From Flavobacterium sp. (GTDB lineage Bacteria > Bacteroidota > Bacteroidia > Flavobacteriales > Flavobacteriaceae): a stretch of DNA of 64,000 nt. Below the pieces are notes generated by a model that did no database searches, had not been told where the DNA came from, and worked only from the letters and a program-made list of their open reading frames with translations. The DNA is taken from the NCBI GenBank assembly GCA_018401995.1, contig JAGYJR010000008.1:39067-103066 (forward strand). The letters run 5' to 3'. The position numbers were made by a program, and so were the translations under genes. Positions 1 to 8,113 of this stretch are shown piece by piece. Each line of letters opens with the position of its first letter. Positions within the stretch are counted from its first letter, which is position 1.

Positions 1-397
1 CTCCAGAGAAAATGAAAATAGCTCTAAAAGCTAACGCACCTAAAACTCCCCAAAACAATACTTTATGATGCAGTTCTTTCGCCACATTGAAATAGCCAAA
101 AACGAGAATAAACACAAATAAATTATCAACGGAGAGTGCCTTTTCAATCCAATATGCGCCTTGAAACTGGGTAAACTTTTCAGCTCCCATGTAATAGTAT
201 ATAATTCCACTAAACCCCATGGCAAGTGATATCCAAACCAAAGACCAAATGGCAGCTTCCCTATTGGAAACCACATGACCTTTTTTATTTAGAACGCCTA
301 AATCTAAAATTAACATAGCAATAATTGCAATGGTAAAAACAGTAATAATTCCAGGATGGTTGATTAAACTATCCACATTGGTTTGAAGGAAATACAT
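1..397 (-). CDS. TerC/Alx-family integral membrane protein (partial)
   Basis: An open frame on the minus strand starts at ATG 397 (MYFLQTNVDSLI) and runs off the left edge after about 132 codons. It begins with a hydrophobic helix (residues ~17-35), then a basic loop, a second helix (~50-70) and the segment WIEKALSVDNLFVFILVF at ~80-97. The family places conserved acidic residues of this kind (E-K-A-L-S-V-D-N) in the membrane. This pattern is typical of the TerC/Alx family, linked to tellurite resistance, alkaline response and Mn2+ export. The metal-export role is family knowledge, not visible here. The 3' part is missing, so the number of helices cannot be counted. It stands alone upstream of gpsA, from which a hairpin separates it. 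Confidence 0.8.
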   Translation of the reverse strand, partial: MYFLQTNVDSLINHPGIITVFTIAIIAMLILDLGVLNKKGHVVSNREAAIWSLVWISLAMGFSGIIYYYMGAEKFTQFQGAYWIEKALSVDNLFVFILVFGYFNVAKELHHKVLFWGVLGALAFRAIFIFSG

Positions 398-495
398 GGG
401 TCAAAAATTTGTCAAATGTAAATAAAGAAAATTGCACCAAGAAAACTATTGTTAAATGATTAAAAATCAACACTTTACAATAAAACGCAAAAAAC

Positions 496-546
496 AAAAA
501 AACAAGTTAACTATTTGATATTCAAATAAATAAACTTGTTTTTATT
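496..546 (-). terminator. Rho-independent terminator of gpsA
   Basis: An A/T-rich inverted repeat (AACAAGTT near 501-508 pairing with AACTTGTT near 533-540) is flanked by A-runs on the left and T-runs on the right. It lies about 25 bp past the gpsA stop on the minus strand. The loop is long and AT-rich, so the stem is only moderately convincing. Confidence 0.5.
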
Positions 547-569
547 ACTAACGTGAAATCTAAAAAATT

Positions 570-1565
570 TTAATCTAATTTTTCAGTTAATTTTTTAAAT
601 ACTTTTTTAGGTTCTTTTCCTTCATATAAAATGCTGTAAACGGCATCTATAATTGGTGTTTTGGCTCCATACTTTTGGTTCAGCATGTAAGCACTTTTCG
701 TAGCATAATAACCTTCTGCTACCATACTCATTTCCATTTGAGCCGATTTTACCGTATACCCTTTACCAATCATATTTCCAAACATACGATTTCTTGAAAA
801 AACTGAATAACCCGTAACCAATAAATCGCCCAAATACGCCGAATTATTGATATTACGTTTCATTTTATGCACTTTTTGAATGAATTTTTTCATTTCTCGA
901 ATACCATTACTCATCAAAACCGATTGGAAATTATCGCCGTAGCCTAAACCATGAGCAATTCCAGCTGCGATGGCATAAATGTTTTTCAACATTGCGGCAT
1001 ATTCTGTTCCAATGATGTCATCGGATGTTTTGGCATTGATATAGTCACTACTCAGGTTTTTGGCCATGGTTTTTGCCTTTTTAACATCGCCACAAGCAAT
1101 TGTTAGATAGGACAAACGTTCTAATGCTACTTCCTCCGCATGACACGGACCCGTAATTACACCAATATTTTCGTATGGAATTTTATAATGAATATGAAAA
1201 TGTTCTCCAACAATTAAGCTTGTTTCTGGAACAATTCCTTTAATAGCAGAAAAAATGATTTTATTTTCTAAACTTTCGGTAAGTTTTTCCAATTCGCCTC
1301 CTAAAAACGCAGATGGAATTGCAAAAATAATATAATCCGCAAAGGCAACTGCTTCATTGATATCGCTTGTTAAACGCAATTGATTGGTATCAAACTCGAC
1401 CGAACTTAAATAGTTTGGATTGTGTTTTTGTGTTTGTAAATGTTCAATAGCGGCTTCACTTCGCATATACCAAGCAATTTCTGTTTGGTTTTCGCACAAC
1501 ATCTTTGCTATAGCAGTTGCCCAACTTCCCCCTCCAACAACAGCAAATTTGGGTTGATTTTCCAT
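570..1565 (-). CDS. gpsA: NAD(P)H-dependent glycerol-3-phosphate dehydrogenase
   Basis: Reduces dihydroxyacetone phosphate to sn-glycerol-3-phosphate, the cytosolic entry step to phospholipid synthesis. The 331-aa product has the N-terminal Rossmann signature GGGSWATAIAK (~11-21), the substrate-domain motif GPCHAEEVA (~140), the helix with the catalytic lysine EYAAMLKNIYAIAAG (~190-205), and GDLLVTGYSVFSRNRMFG (~245-262). Length fits the family. An upstream in-frame ATG at 1592 would add nine residues. ATG 1565 (MENQPKF) is preferred because it starts just before the Rossmann strand and lies about 25 nt from a -7 promoter element at 1590-1597. The GPCHAEEVA variant of the usual GPS-A-E-A motif is common in Bacteroidota. 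Confidence 0.96.
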   Translation of the reverse strand: MENQPKFAVVGGGSWATAIAKMLCENQTEIAWYMRSEAAIEHLQTQKHNPNYLSSVEFDTNQLRLTSDINEAVAFADYIIFAIPSAFLGGELEKLTESLENKIIFSAIKGIVPETSLIVGEHFHIHYKIPYENIGVITGPCHAEEVALERLSYLTIACGDVKKAKTMAKNLSSDYINAKTSDDIIGTEYAAMLKNIYAIAAGIAHGLGYGDNFQSVLMSNGIREMKKFIQKVHKMKRNINNSAYLGDLLVTGYSVFSRNRMFGNMIGKGYTVKSAQMEMSMVAEGYYATKSAYMLNQKYGAKTPIIDAVYSILYEGKEPKKVFKKLTEKLD

Positions 1566-1589
1566 TTTATTTTCAATTTTACAGAATTT

Positions 1590-1597
1590 CAAAGATA
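1590..1597 (-). promoter_or_regulatory. Bacteroidota -7 promoter element for gpsA
   Basis: TATCTTTG on the minus strand matches the TAnnTTTG consensus of the Bacteroidota housekeeping sigma factor. It lies 25 nt upstream of the preferred gpsA ATG and so supports that start. Confidence 0.55.
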
Positions 1598-1795
1598 ACC
1601 AAATATTTTAATTTTTTTTATTTTGAATTAGCCTTAAAAATTGTGCTTTGATATCATCAATTAAACTTTAACAAATTATTTTTAAATTGGATACAATTTT
1701 TTTGAATACTCCATCGTTATAAAAAAAGATTCATGTTTAGTTTAATTAAATCTATCATAAAATAGTTTGGGTTTATCTATTTTTAGTTTGGGTTG

Positions 1796-1833
1796 GTAAA
1801 AAAAGCGTTCAAGAAAACTTGAACGCTTTTTGG
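1796..1833 (-). terminator. Rho-independent terminator downstream of the ADH remnant
   Basis: A perfect 13-bp stem (AAAAGCGTTCAAG / CTTGAACGCTTTT) with a four-A loop, flanked by A-runs and T-runs so it could act in both directions. It lies about 90 bp beyond the minus-strand alcohol dehydrogenase stop. A terminator surviving beside a decayed gene suggests the decay is recent. Confidence 0.75.
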
Positions 1834-1922
1834 TTTTTTGAATACTCTTTTGAACTTTATTAGAATTTAAATTTTCTAGTAAAGGAACATTTCGACTACG
1901 CTCAATGTGACAATAAAATAAA

Positions 1923-3072
1923 CTAGTAACTCATTTCTACGATAGCTCTTACTTTTTCAAGTGTGATGTTTTGTTTTTCTCCCATAGCTTTCCAACCTCT
2001 TTCTTCGAAACGATTTACGATAAAATCGGCTGTTTTTTCGATGTTTTCTGCGTTTTCTGAAATTTTGGTTTTCATGCCCATTTTGTGGAAGAATTCAACC
2101 GTTTTTTCGATAGCTTTTTCAGCAATTTCTTCTGTTGAACTACCTTGAATATTCCAAACGCGTTTTCCGTATTGCGCTAATTTGTCTTTTTTCGTGTCGA
2201 ACATGACACGATATAAATTTGGACCAATAATTGCCAAAGTTCTCGCATGATCAATTTCGTATAAAGCCGTTAATTCGTGACCAATCATGTGCGTTGCCCA
2301 ATCCGAAGGAACGCCTTTTTGAATTAAGCCATTCAATGCCATAGTGGCACTCCAAACAAAGTTGGAAGCCAATTTATAATCCGTTGGATTTTCTACTACA
2401 TCGGGACCAATTTCTATTAGCGTTTGTAATATACTTTCCGAAATTCGGTCTTGAAGTAAAGCATCATGTGTATACGTTAAATATTGCTCCATAACGTGTG
2501 TGAACGCATCTACAACTCCGTTTTGTAATTGTCTTTTTGGTAACGAAGTAATTACTGTTGGATCTACAATAGAGAAAACCGGAAATAAAGCACTTCCACC
2601 TAACGTTAATTTTTCTTGTGTAGCTTCAATCGTAACTACAGCACCTGAATTCATCTCAGAACCTGTTGCTGGTAAGATTAAAACCGTCCCAAAGGGAATC
2701 CTTTGGAAACATCTTTGAATAAAATTCTTTTTCAAAATATCAAACTGTCACCTTCAAAATTAACATTTTGCTAGAAATAAATTTCACCCCCATCAATAAC
2801 GCTTCATACCAACAGCTAAGATGAAACCAATTTTCTCAACTGAATAATTTCTTACTTTATCAAAGTTTCAAATCGATTTGGTTCTGATATACCAAATTCT
2901 ACGATATCAGTAATTGGATAAGCGGCTTTTACTGGTCGTAAATACCATTTTGAAGATACTTACCTAGCAAGCCAGTGATCTCTGTATTTGTTGGAACTAA
3001 ATCAATTAATTTAGCCATTTGTCCTTTTCCAAAGACGTAGTTTACAGGATTGTATAATTCAAGTTTTAACAT
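1923..3072 (-). pseudogene. Iron-containing alcohol dehydrogenase (decayed)
   Basis: The 3' part (1923-2735) is an open frame with clear group III iron-alcohol-dehydrogenase features: LPATGSEMNSGAVVT, the iron-ligand helix region DAFTHVMEQYLTYTHD, and GHELTALYEIDHARTLAI. These resemble NADH-dependent butanol dehydrogenase/YqhD proteins. Upstream the N-terminal third can still be traced in broken frames. ATG 3072 gives MLKLELYNPVNYVFGKGQ and continues to NGIYDQ, where the frame stops. The expected VKAA continuation resumes one base away. Further on, VIDG (from the NAD-binding GGGSVIDG) and VNFEGDS appear in shifting frames with several stops. At least four indels or nonsense changes are needed, so this is not a single sequencing error. 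If real, the gene no longer makes a full enzyme of about 385 aa. Confidence 0.85.
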
Positions 3073-3208
3073 AACATTTTATTTTTAGAATACAAAGGAA
3101 ATTTACACATTACAAGATAGAATGAATGGTAAAGATGTTAAGGGTGGGATTCTCTGTCTATTTTAAATTCAAATTCTCCTTTAACTGCCTGCCAAACATC
3201 CATAGCCC

Positions 3209-3744
3209 CTAACTATCTTTAGCAATTGCAACTATTTCTTCTTTATCCTTTTTTGATGTATTTAAACCAATAATTACTTCTTTAATTACATCATTATCTA
3301 AATTTATTACTCTTTTTGGATTGGATTCGTTATAAAGACTTAATCTAATTTCCTTTTTCATAGCTCCATTCTGTACTTTTCAGAAAAATTTTATTTCATC
3401 AGATTTTGTTTTGAGTATCAGTTTAAATCTGGATATTCATTGGAATAATGACTCTTTTTTAGTTTTCCAATTTGCCAGAATATCTTAGCAACTTCTCGTC
3501 AAAACCAACACAGTAGCCAGAATGGTTATCTCCATAATGTGACCACATTAAAAATTGAATTCAAACTTCTCAAACATGTAACTCAATATGTTTATCATTA
3601 AATTCTCTTTCAATTGTAGATCTAACTTGGAAATTTTTAAAAAGTATCCTCAAGTCTTTTATTTTAAAAATGCTTTCCAGCTTCTTCTTTTGTAATTTTA
3701 TTTTCTTTTAGATATTTGAGATTATTAGAGTCAAAGAGTTTCAT
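3209..3744 (-). pseudogene. DUF2971-family protein (decayed)
   Basis: Read on the minus strand from ATG 3744 (MKLFDSNNLKYLKENKITKEEAGKHF), the frame breaks repeatedly. Shifting frames recover LMWSHYGDNHSGYCVGFDEKL, the hallmark of DUF2971, then YSNEYPDLN. Last comes an open segment of about 50 codons (3361-3209) beginning after STEWSY with EKEIRLSLYNE, which matches the family's C-terminal W-x-Y-E-K-E-R region. The order and spacing of these blocks fit an intact ancestor of about 220-250 aa. DUF2971 proteins have no settled function and often lie in accessory or defence-rich regions. The remnant sits between the ADH and DinB relics. Confidence 0.7.
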
Positions 3745-3861
3745 CCGTATCAAACCAAAACTGGTTTTAATTTAGGCACATTGAAAGAAGCAATGGAATT
3801 TAACAATTATCATGAAGGAATTCATTTGGGAATCATGATGACGATTAAGAAATACCTTTAA
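3712..3861 (+). pseudogene. DinB-family protein, C-terminal remnant
   Basis: A plus-strand frame ending at TAA 3861 reads VKEFHPYQTKTGFNLG and then TLKEAMEFNNYHEGIHLG with a short basic tail. This matches the C-terminal helix and the last metal-ligand histidine (YHEGIHLG) of DinB/YfiT four-helix-bundle proteins. The N-terminal two thirds are absent: upstream sequence is the oppositely oriented DUF2971 remnant, whose start overlaps this fragment. The junction therefore looks like a deletion or insertion endpoint. No start codon is available. Confidence 0.6.
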
Positions 3862-3864
3862 ATT

Positions 3865-3906
3865 AAAAAGCCGAAACATCTATAAATACGATGATTCGGC
3901 TTTTAA
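3865..3906. terminator. Bidirectional terminator
   Basis: A 15-bp stem with one mismatch (AAAAGCCGAAACATC / GATGATTCGGCTTTT) and a 9-nt loop, with A-runs before and T/A-runs after. It lies between the DinB remnant and the converging minus-strand YoaK-like gene and can serve both. Confidence 0.75.
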
Positions 3907-3922
3907 AAAACAAAAACATTTT

Positions 3923-4726
3923 TTAGGAAGCTATTGATTCTTCTTTTTCTTCTTTTTCAATTTTTATGTATCCTTTTACATTTTCAATAGTAAAATTAGC
4001 TGCTCTTTTATATTTAAGGTATTTTTTAATTCGAATTTTAGACAAATCATAAAAAATGATTACTACCAAAATGCCACTCACCACGTAGAACATTTTGAAA
4101 CCCAAAAAAATATAAGTAAAACCGGCAATTACAGCTCCTGAAACATATGAAATGGCAATTGACAACAATAATTTTGCCTTGTCAACTAACGCTGGATTGT
4201 TTCGGTATTCGGCTTTTGTGAACATGGAAAACAATATTCCTAAATCGGTTGTAGTTCCGGTTAAGTGTGTTGTTTTAACTGTAAAATTAGATATACTTGC
4301 GGTTAGCCCGTTTTGTAAACCCATGGCAAATAACATTAATGCTAAAAGCAATTCGGTTTCTACTAATGTTTCCTTGTAGAAATATTGACCGTAAATTCCA
4401 ACGGTTAACAAACAAAGTATTTCCAAAATTAATGGCAAGGCATGAGCAAAATACGTGTTTTTCTTGTTGAAATGAATGACCATTAAATTAGAAGTAAAAC
4501 TTCCAAAGAAAAACAAGAAAATCCATGAAAAAACTACGGCAATTTGGTAGAAATTTTCTTTTACAATTTCTGCAGCCAAAATAGCATAATGCCCCGTAAC
4601 GTTAGATGAAAAAGAAAAGAACAACAATAGCGATCCAATATTCACCATTCCTGCGGTAAATGCAGTTAGTGTTCCGAGCTTAATATTGTCGGAAAGTGAT
4701 CGACTATTACTATATTTTCTTAGCAT
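3923..4726 (-). CDS. YoaK/DUF1275-family membrane protein
   Basis: A 267-aa polytopic protein with six or so hydrophobic segments, including GTLTAFTAGMVNIGSLLLFF near the N-terminus. Further motifs are SNVTGHYAILA (~40) and the signature GLQNGLTASISNFTVKTTHLTGTTTDLG (~135-165, written here across its parts). These match the DUF1275/YoaK family, which is widespread and functionally uncharacterised. The C-terminal ~40 residues are cytoplasmic, charged and Glu/Lys-rich (EKEEKEE). It is the last gene of a three-gene minus-strand unit; its ATG lies one base after the stop of the preceding gene. A bidirectional hairpin follows the stop. Confidence 0.85.
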   Translation of the reverse strand: MLRKYSNSRSLSDNIKLGTLTAFTAGMVNIGSLLLFFSFSSNVTGHYAILAAEIVKENFYQIAVVFSWIFLFFFGSFTSNLMVIHFNKKNTYFAHALPLILEILCLLTVGIYGQYFYKETLVETELLLALMLFAMGLQNGLTASISNFTVKTTHLTGTTTDLGILFSMFTKAEYRNNPALVDKAKLLLSIAISYVSGAVIAGFTYIFLGFKMFYVVSGILVVIIFYDLSKIRIKKYLKYKRAANFTIENVKGYIKIEKEEKEESIAS

Positions 4727-4727
4727 A

Positions 4728-5189
4728 TTAATTTATTTTTTCAAATGTTAAGCGAGCAATTCCTCGCGTATGTGTATCGGTGTCGAAATTTAAAATCAGT
4801 TTATCGTCTGATAGTTCTGTTAAGTTGTAGTGCTCTACACTATTGTCGTCATATTTTATCTCTAAAATATTACCTCTTCCTTTCATGCACCAGTTTACTT
4901 CTTTGGTATAATCTTCACCTTTAAGCAATAAAATTCCATTGGGTAAAAACTGCCATTTTTCAGCTTTATGAATAACTAAATCTTGACCAATAGTCTCTTT
5001 TACATAATTGGAAATTCCTTCATATTCATTGTGTAAGGAACCTTTTTTATCCACTTTTTCGTATTCCCAAGCTAATTCATTCCATTCTCCTTCAATAATG
5101 AGTTCCGGATTTTTTGCCACACTTAGAAGCGTTAAGAATACCAGTAAACCAATACCAAAAAAAGCCAGATATTTGAACCAAACTTTCAT
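4728..5189 (-). CDS. Small membrane-anchored lipocalin-like protein
   Basis: A 153-aa product starting at ATG 5189 (MKVWFKYLAF), with one N-terminal membrane helix (~6-25) and a beta-rich exported domain. Runs such as ITHKAEKWQF and LLLKGEDYTKEV-like strands recall lipocalin-like or META-type domains, but no family was recognised firmly. An upstream ATG at 5270 would add 27 residues that overlap the preceding UspA-like gene, so the internal ATG 11 nt after that gene's stop is preferred. It lies between uspA-like and yoaK-like genes in a tight operon. Function unknown. Confidence 0.6.
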   Translation of the reverse strand: MKVWFKYLAFFGIGLLVFLTLLSVAKNPELIIEGEWNELAWEYEKVDKKGSLHNEYEGISNYVKETIGQDLVIHKAEKWQFLPNGILLLKGEDYTKEVNWCMKGRGNILEIKYDDNSVEHYNLTELSDDKLILNFDTDTHTRGIARLTFEKIN

Positions 5190-5199
5190 GTTTCGTTTT

Positions 5200-5697
5200 T
5201 TATCCAACCTGAGCATGGTTGAAAAATACTTCGGCAAGTTTTCCTTTTTCAGGAAGTGTGGCAACTTCACCAGCGTCGATTATAAATACGTCTACATTAC
5301 TTTTTTCAATGAAGGTTTCTAAATTGAAGCTTTTAGAATTGGTTAAACGCAATTTCTGATTGGTCATTACAATTTGTTCTACTCTATTACCTTCTAAATA
5401 ATTGTTAAAAGCCGCTTGATTGTATCCTGTAAACAAATCAATTCGCATGGAATTAATCTGAGAATCAAACTTGTTTTTAATTACTTCAAATGCTTCTTCA
5501 AATTCTGGGTTAGTCAAACTAGCAATTTGTTTGGCTTTGGAATAAAACAATAAATCTCTGATAGAATCGCTTAAGCTCACACCGTGTAAAAGCACAATGT
5601 CAAATTGTAAATTAGTTGTGTTATTAGCCAAAACTGTCTTCAAAACGTTTAGCGATTGTACGGTAAAATCTGTTGGAATTAAAATGGTTTTTTTCAT
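5200..5697 (-). CDS. Universal stress protein (UspA-like)
   Basis: A 165-aa single-domain protein beginning MKKTILIPTDFTVQSLNVLK, the first strand and helix of the Usp fold (KxILxPTDFS-type). It later has DIVLLHGVSLSD and VDVFIID near residue 140. The usual C-terminal G-2x-G-9x-G-S/T ATP motif is not obvious, so it may be a divergent, possibly non-ATP-binding member. An ATG four codons upstream (5709) also exists. ATG 5697 fits a TAATTTTG promoter element at 5725-5732. First gene of the operon with the anchored protein and the YoaK-like protein. Confidence 0.75.
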   Translation of the reverse strand: MKKTILIPTDFTVQSLNVLKTVLANNTTNLQFDIVLLHGVSLSDSIRDLLFYSKAKQIASLTNPEFEEAFEVIKNKFDSQINSMRIDLFTGYNQAAFNNYLEGNRVEQIVMTNQKLRLTNSKSFNLETFIEKSNVDVFIIDAGEVATLPEKGKLAEVFFNHAQVG

Positions 5698-5724
5698 AGC
5701 ATTAATCATTTTTAGATTACACTA

Positions 5725-5732
5725 CAAAATTA
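5725..5732 (-). promoter_or_regulatory. -7 promoter element for the usp-like operon
   Basis: TAATTTTG on the minus strand fits TAnnTTTG and lies 28 nt before ATG 5697. Confidence 0.45.
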
Positions 5733-5872
5733 GAGTCGGGAAATTAGAGCGGTTTAAATCTAAGATTAGAATATTATTAAAATTTACCTCTTTAGATTAA
5801 AACGAGATTAGAAAAGCCTAATTTTTAGTTAAAAACCTTAAAAAATTCTGAAAATCAGCACTTTTATTAGTT

Positions 5873-7255
5873 TTAAGGTTGCCAAACAGGTAAGGTAATT
5901 TGAACAGTTGTTCCTTGATTTTCTAGAGACGTAACCATCATTTTACCGTTGTGCATTCTAATAATATTCCTAGTTAGTGGCAAACCAATTCCGTAACCTT
6001 CATAGTTTTTGGTATTAGAAGCTCTAAAGAATGGGTCGTAAATGTACTTGATTTCGTTTTCTGGTATACCAATTCCTTTGTCCCGTATTACTACATAAAC
6101 AAAATCATCGGAAGCGCCAATAGAAACAACAACCGTATCATAATCAGAATACTTGCAACCGTTACTGATAATATTGCTTAGTGCTAAATGTAATAGTTGT
6201 TGGTTTCCGTTTACTTTTAATTTCATTGGATTTTCTGGAAGTAATTCCATATCCAAATGAATTTTATTTTTCGCGTTTAAACTTTCTAAGTTTTCTTTTA
6301 CATCCCAAAGTAATTGGTCAATTCGAACTTTATCAAACTTTTGTACTTTGCCGTTGAATCCTGTTTGAGCTAAAAACAATAAAGCTTTTGTTTTGTTATC
6401 TAATTTTTCTGCCTCTTGCAATACAATATAAAGCGCTTCAATGTATTCTTCTGGTCTTCTTGGTTTAGACAAAACCACATCTGCTTCGCCAATAATTGCT
6501 GTTAAAGGCGTTCTTAATTCGTGTGAAGCATTACTGATGAAGTTGTTTTGGGTTTCAAAAGAAGTTTCAATACGATCAAGCATATCGTTGAATGTGCTTG
6601 CTAATTCGTTTAGTTCATCACTACGATTGGTGTCTTTCAGACGTAAATGCAAATTTTCAGAGCTAATTTCTTTTACTTGCTCCGTTATAATAGAAATAGG
6701 CTTGAAAATATTTTTTGAAAAATATAACGCAATGTACAAAAGCAGTAAGATTGAAGCTACAATTGCAAATAATAAGGTTTGAATTAAATTTTCCGCTTGA
6801 TTGAGTTGGAAATAATTTTCAGCTGCGGTAATAACAATAAATTTTCCAGATTTGGATTGGTAATTAATTCCTTTATAAAGGTAACGCTCAGAAACATATT
6901 CGTCGCTATTGTTTTTAACTACATTTCTTAAAAAGTTTTCCGGGATTCCAATTCTTTGGGCTTCAAACGTTAGATCGATTGCGTCATCAATTGGAATAAA
7001 AAAATCTTTTTCGTGAGGTAATTTTTCAGAAAAACTAAGTTTATCAAGTACATTTCTATCTACAACTTCTTCATTGTCTAATTGTTCTTTGGCTACTTTA
7101 AATGCTCTGGCTTCTAAAAGTTTAAAGAAATAATTCTCTGAATAATTGGAAACCGAATAATAAATGAAAATACTAAACGAGAAAATCACTATTAAAAAAG
7201 GAATTAATAGTAACAAAATGGTTCTCGATTGTCTTTTCATGGTTTTGATTGGCAT
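5873..7255 (-). CDS. Sensor histidine kinase
   Basis: A 460-aa membrane kinase of a two-component pair. It has a first transmembrane helix (~14-34), a periplasmic sensor region of about 120 residues, and a second helix (~160-182). A HAMP domain follows, then HisKA with NASHELRTPL carrying the phospho-acceptor histidine (~245-252). The ATPase domain shows the N box NIISNGCKYS, G1 DKGIGIP and G2 GYGIGLPLT. The response regulator gene lies immediately upstream (10-nt gap), so both are probably co-transcribed. ATG 7240 (MKRQSRT) is an alternative start. The architecture resembles ArlS/CusS-type kinases, but the stimulus cannot be read from sequence. Confidence 0.93.
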   Translation of the reverse strand: MPIKTMKRQSRTILLLLIPFLIVIFSFSIFIYYSVSNYSENYFFKLLEARAFKVAKEQLDNEEVVDRNVLDKLSFSEKLPHEKDFFIPIDDAIDLTFEAQRIGIPENFLRNVVKNNSDEYVSERYLYKGINYQSKSGKFIVITAAENYFQLNQAENLIQTLLFAIVASILLLLYIALYFSKNIFKPISIITEQVKEISSENLHLRLKDTNRSDELNELASTFNDMLDRIETSFETQNNFISNASHELRTPLTAIIGEADVVLSKPRRPEEYIEALYIVLQEAEKLDNKTKALLFLAQTGFNGKVQKFDKVRIDQLLWDVKENLESLNAKNKIHLDMELLPENPMKLKVNGNQQLLHLALSNIISNGCKYSDYDTVVVSIGASDDFVYVVIRDKGIGIPENEIKYIYDPFFRASNTKNYEGYGIGLPLTRNIIRMHNGKMMVTSLENQGTTVQITLPVWQP

Positions 7256-7265
7256 GGCATCTCTT

Positions 7266-7970
7266 TTAAGCTTCTTTTAAAACATAACCCATTCCAATTA
7301 CGGTATGCAATAGTTTCTGATCTGGATTTGTGTCAATTTTTTTTCGAAGGTAATTTACGTAAACATCTACCACGTTAGTTCCTAAATCGTAATCAACACC
7401 CCAAACAGCTTCTAAAATATCGGTTCTAGAAAGCACTTTGTTTTTGTTGTTTATGAAATAAAAAAGCAATTTAAATTCGGTTGAAGTGAGTGAAATTTCT
7501 TCATCTGAGCGCATTACTTTTTTCGTGTAATCGTTTAGCACTAAATCACCGAACGTATGAATATAATTTTCTTCAATTATACGCTCTTTCTTTTTTAATG
7601 GTTTTCCTTCTGCTCTTCGTATTAAGGTTTTAATTCTTGCTACTAATTCTATGAACTTAAAGGGTTTTACCAAATAATCATCGGCTCCATTCTCTAATCC
7701 CAAAACCACATTTTCTGATGTTCCTAAAGCTGTCAAAAACAAAATAGGAACCTGCGGATTTTCTTCTCTTATGGCTTTACATACTTCTAATCCATTCATT
7801 TCGGGCAACATAATATCCAAAACAATGATGTCGAAAGTGTTTTTCATAGCCATTTGTAGACCTGATTTTCCATCGAAAGCAACAGTTACTTCAAAACCTT
7901 CTTCAGTTAATCCTTTTTTTATAAAGGAAACCACATGAGCTTCATCTTCAACAACAAGTATTTTTTTCAT
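7266..7970 (-). CDS. OmpR-family response regulator
   Basis: A 234-aa DNA-binding regulator. The receiver domain (1-~115) carries the acidic pocket VVEDE, the phospho-acceptor in VLDIMLPEMNG (Asp ~52), the switch threonine in FLTALG and the lysine in LVKPF. The C-terminal winged helix shows TSTEFKLLFYFINNKNKVLSR, split at its helix, and the recognition region NVVDVYVNYLRKKID. It precedes its cognate histidine kinase on the minus strand. The ATG at 7970 begins MKKILVVEDE, the standard receiver start. A 143-bp gap separates it from the divergently transcribed trans-sulfuration gene. Confidence 0.95.
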   Translation of the reverse strand: MKKILVVEDEAHVVSFIKKGLTEEGFEVTVAFDGKSGLQMAMKNTFDIIVLDIMLPEMNGLEVCKAIREENPQVPILFLTALGTSENVVLGLENGADDYLVKPFKFIELVARIKTLIRRAEGKPLKKKERIIEENYIHTFGDLVLNDYTKKVMRSDEEISLTSTEFKLLFYFINNKNKVLSRTDILEAVWGVDYDLGTNVVDVYVNYLRKKIDTNPDQKLLHTVIGMGYVLKEA

Positions 7971-8085
7971 TATAATTTTGGGTTTGAAATGTTTAAAAAA
8001 GTCCGACTTAATTAGTAACAGTTAATTAATTGTGAAAACTCATCGTAAACATTGTTGCAAATTAAAAAAAATCAAACAAACTTAA

Positions 8086-8093
8086 TACCTTTG
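8086..8093 (+). promoter_or_regulatory. -7 promoter element for the trans-sulfuration gene
   Basis: TACCTTTG matches TAnnTTTG exactly and lies 20 nt before ATG 8114. Confidence 0.6.
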
Positions 8094-8113
8094 TAACTTA
8101 AAATTAAGAAATA

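Larger units (their letters stand above)
1566..1922. other. AT-rich intergenic region, gpsA to ADH remnant
   Basis: No plausible gene on either strand. It holds the gpsA promoter element at 1590-1597 and the strong hairpin at 1796-1833. The remainder (about 1600-1790) is very AT-rich with no recognisable structure. Confidence 0.6.

Noticed and set aside
40..276. Minus-strand open frame starting MWFPIGKLPFGLWFGY
   Set aside because: Lies in another frame of the TerC/Alx-like gene, which shows the membrane-protein pattern and family motif. This one has no signature.
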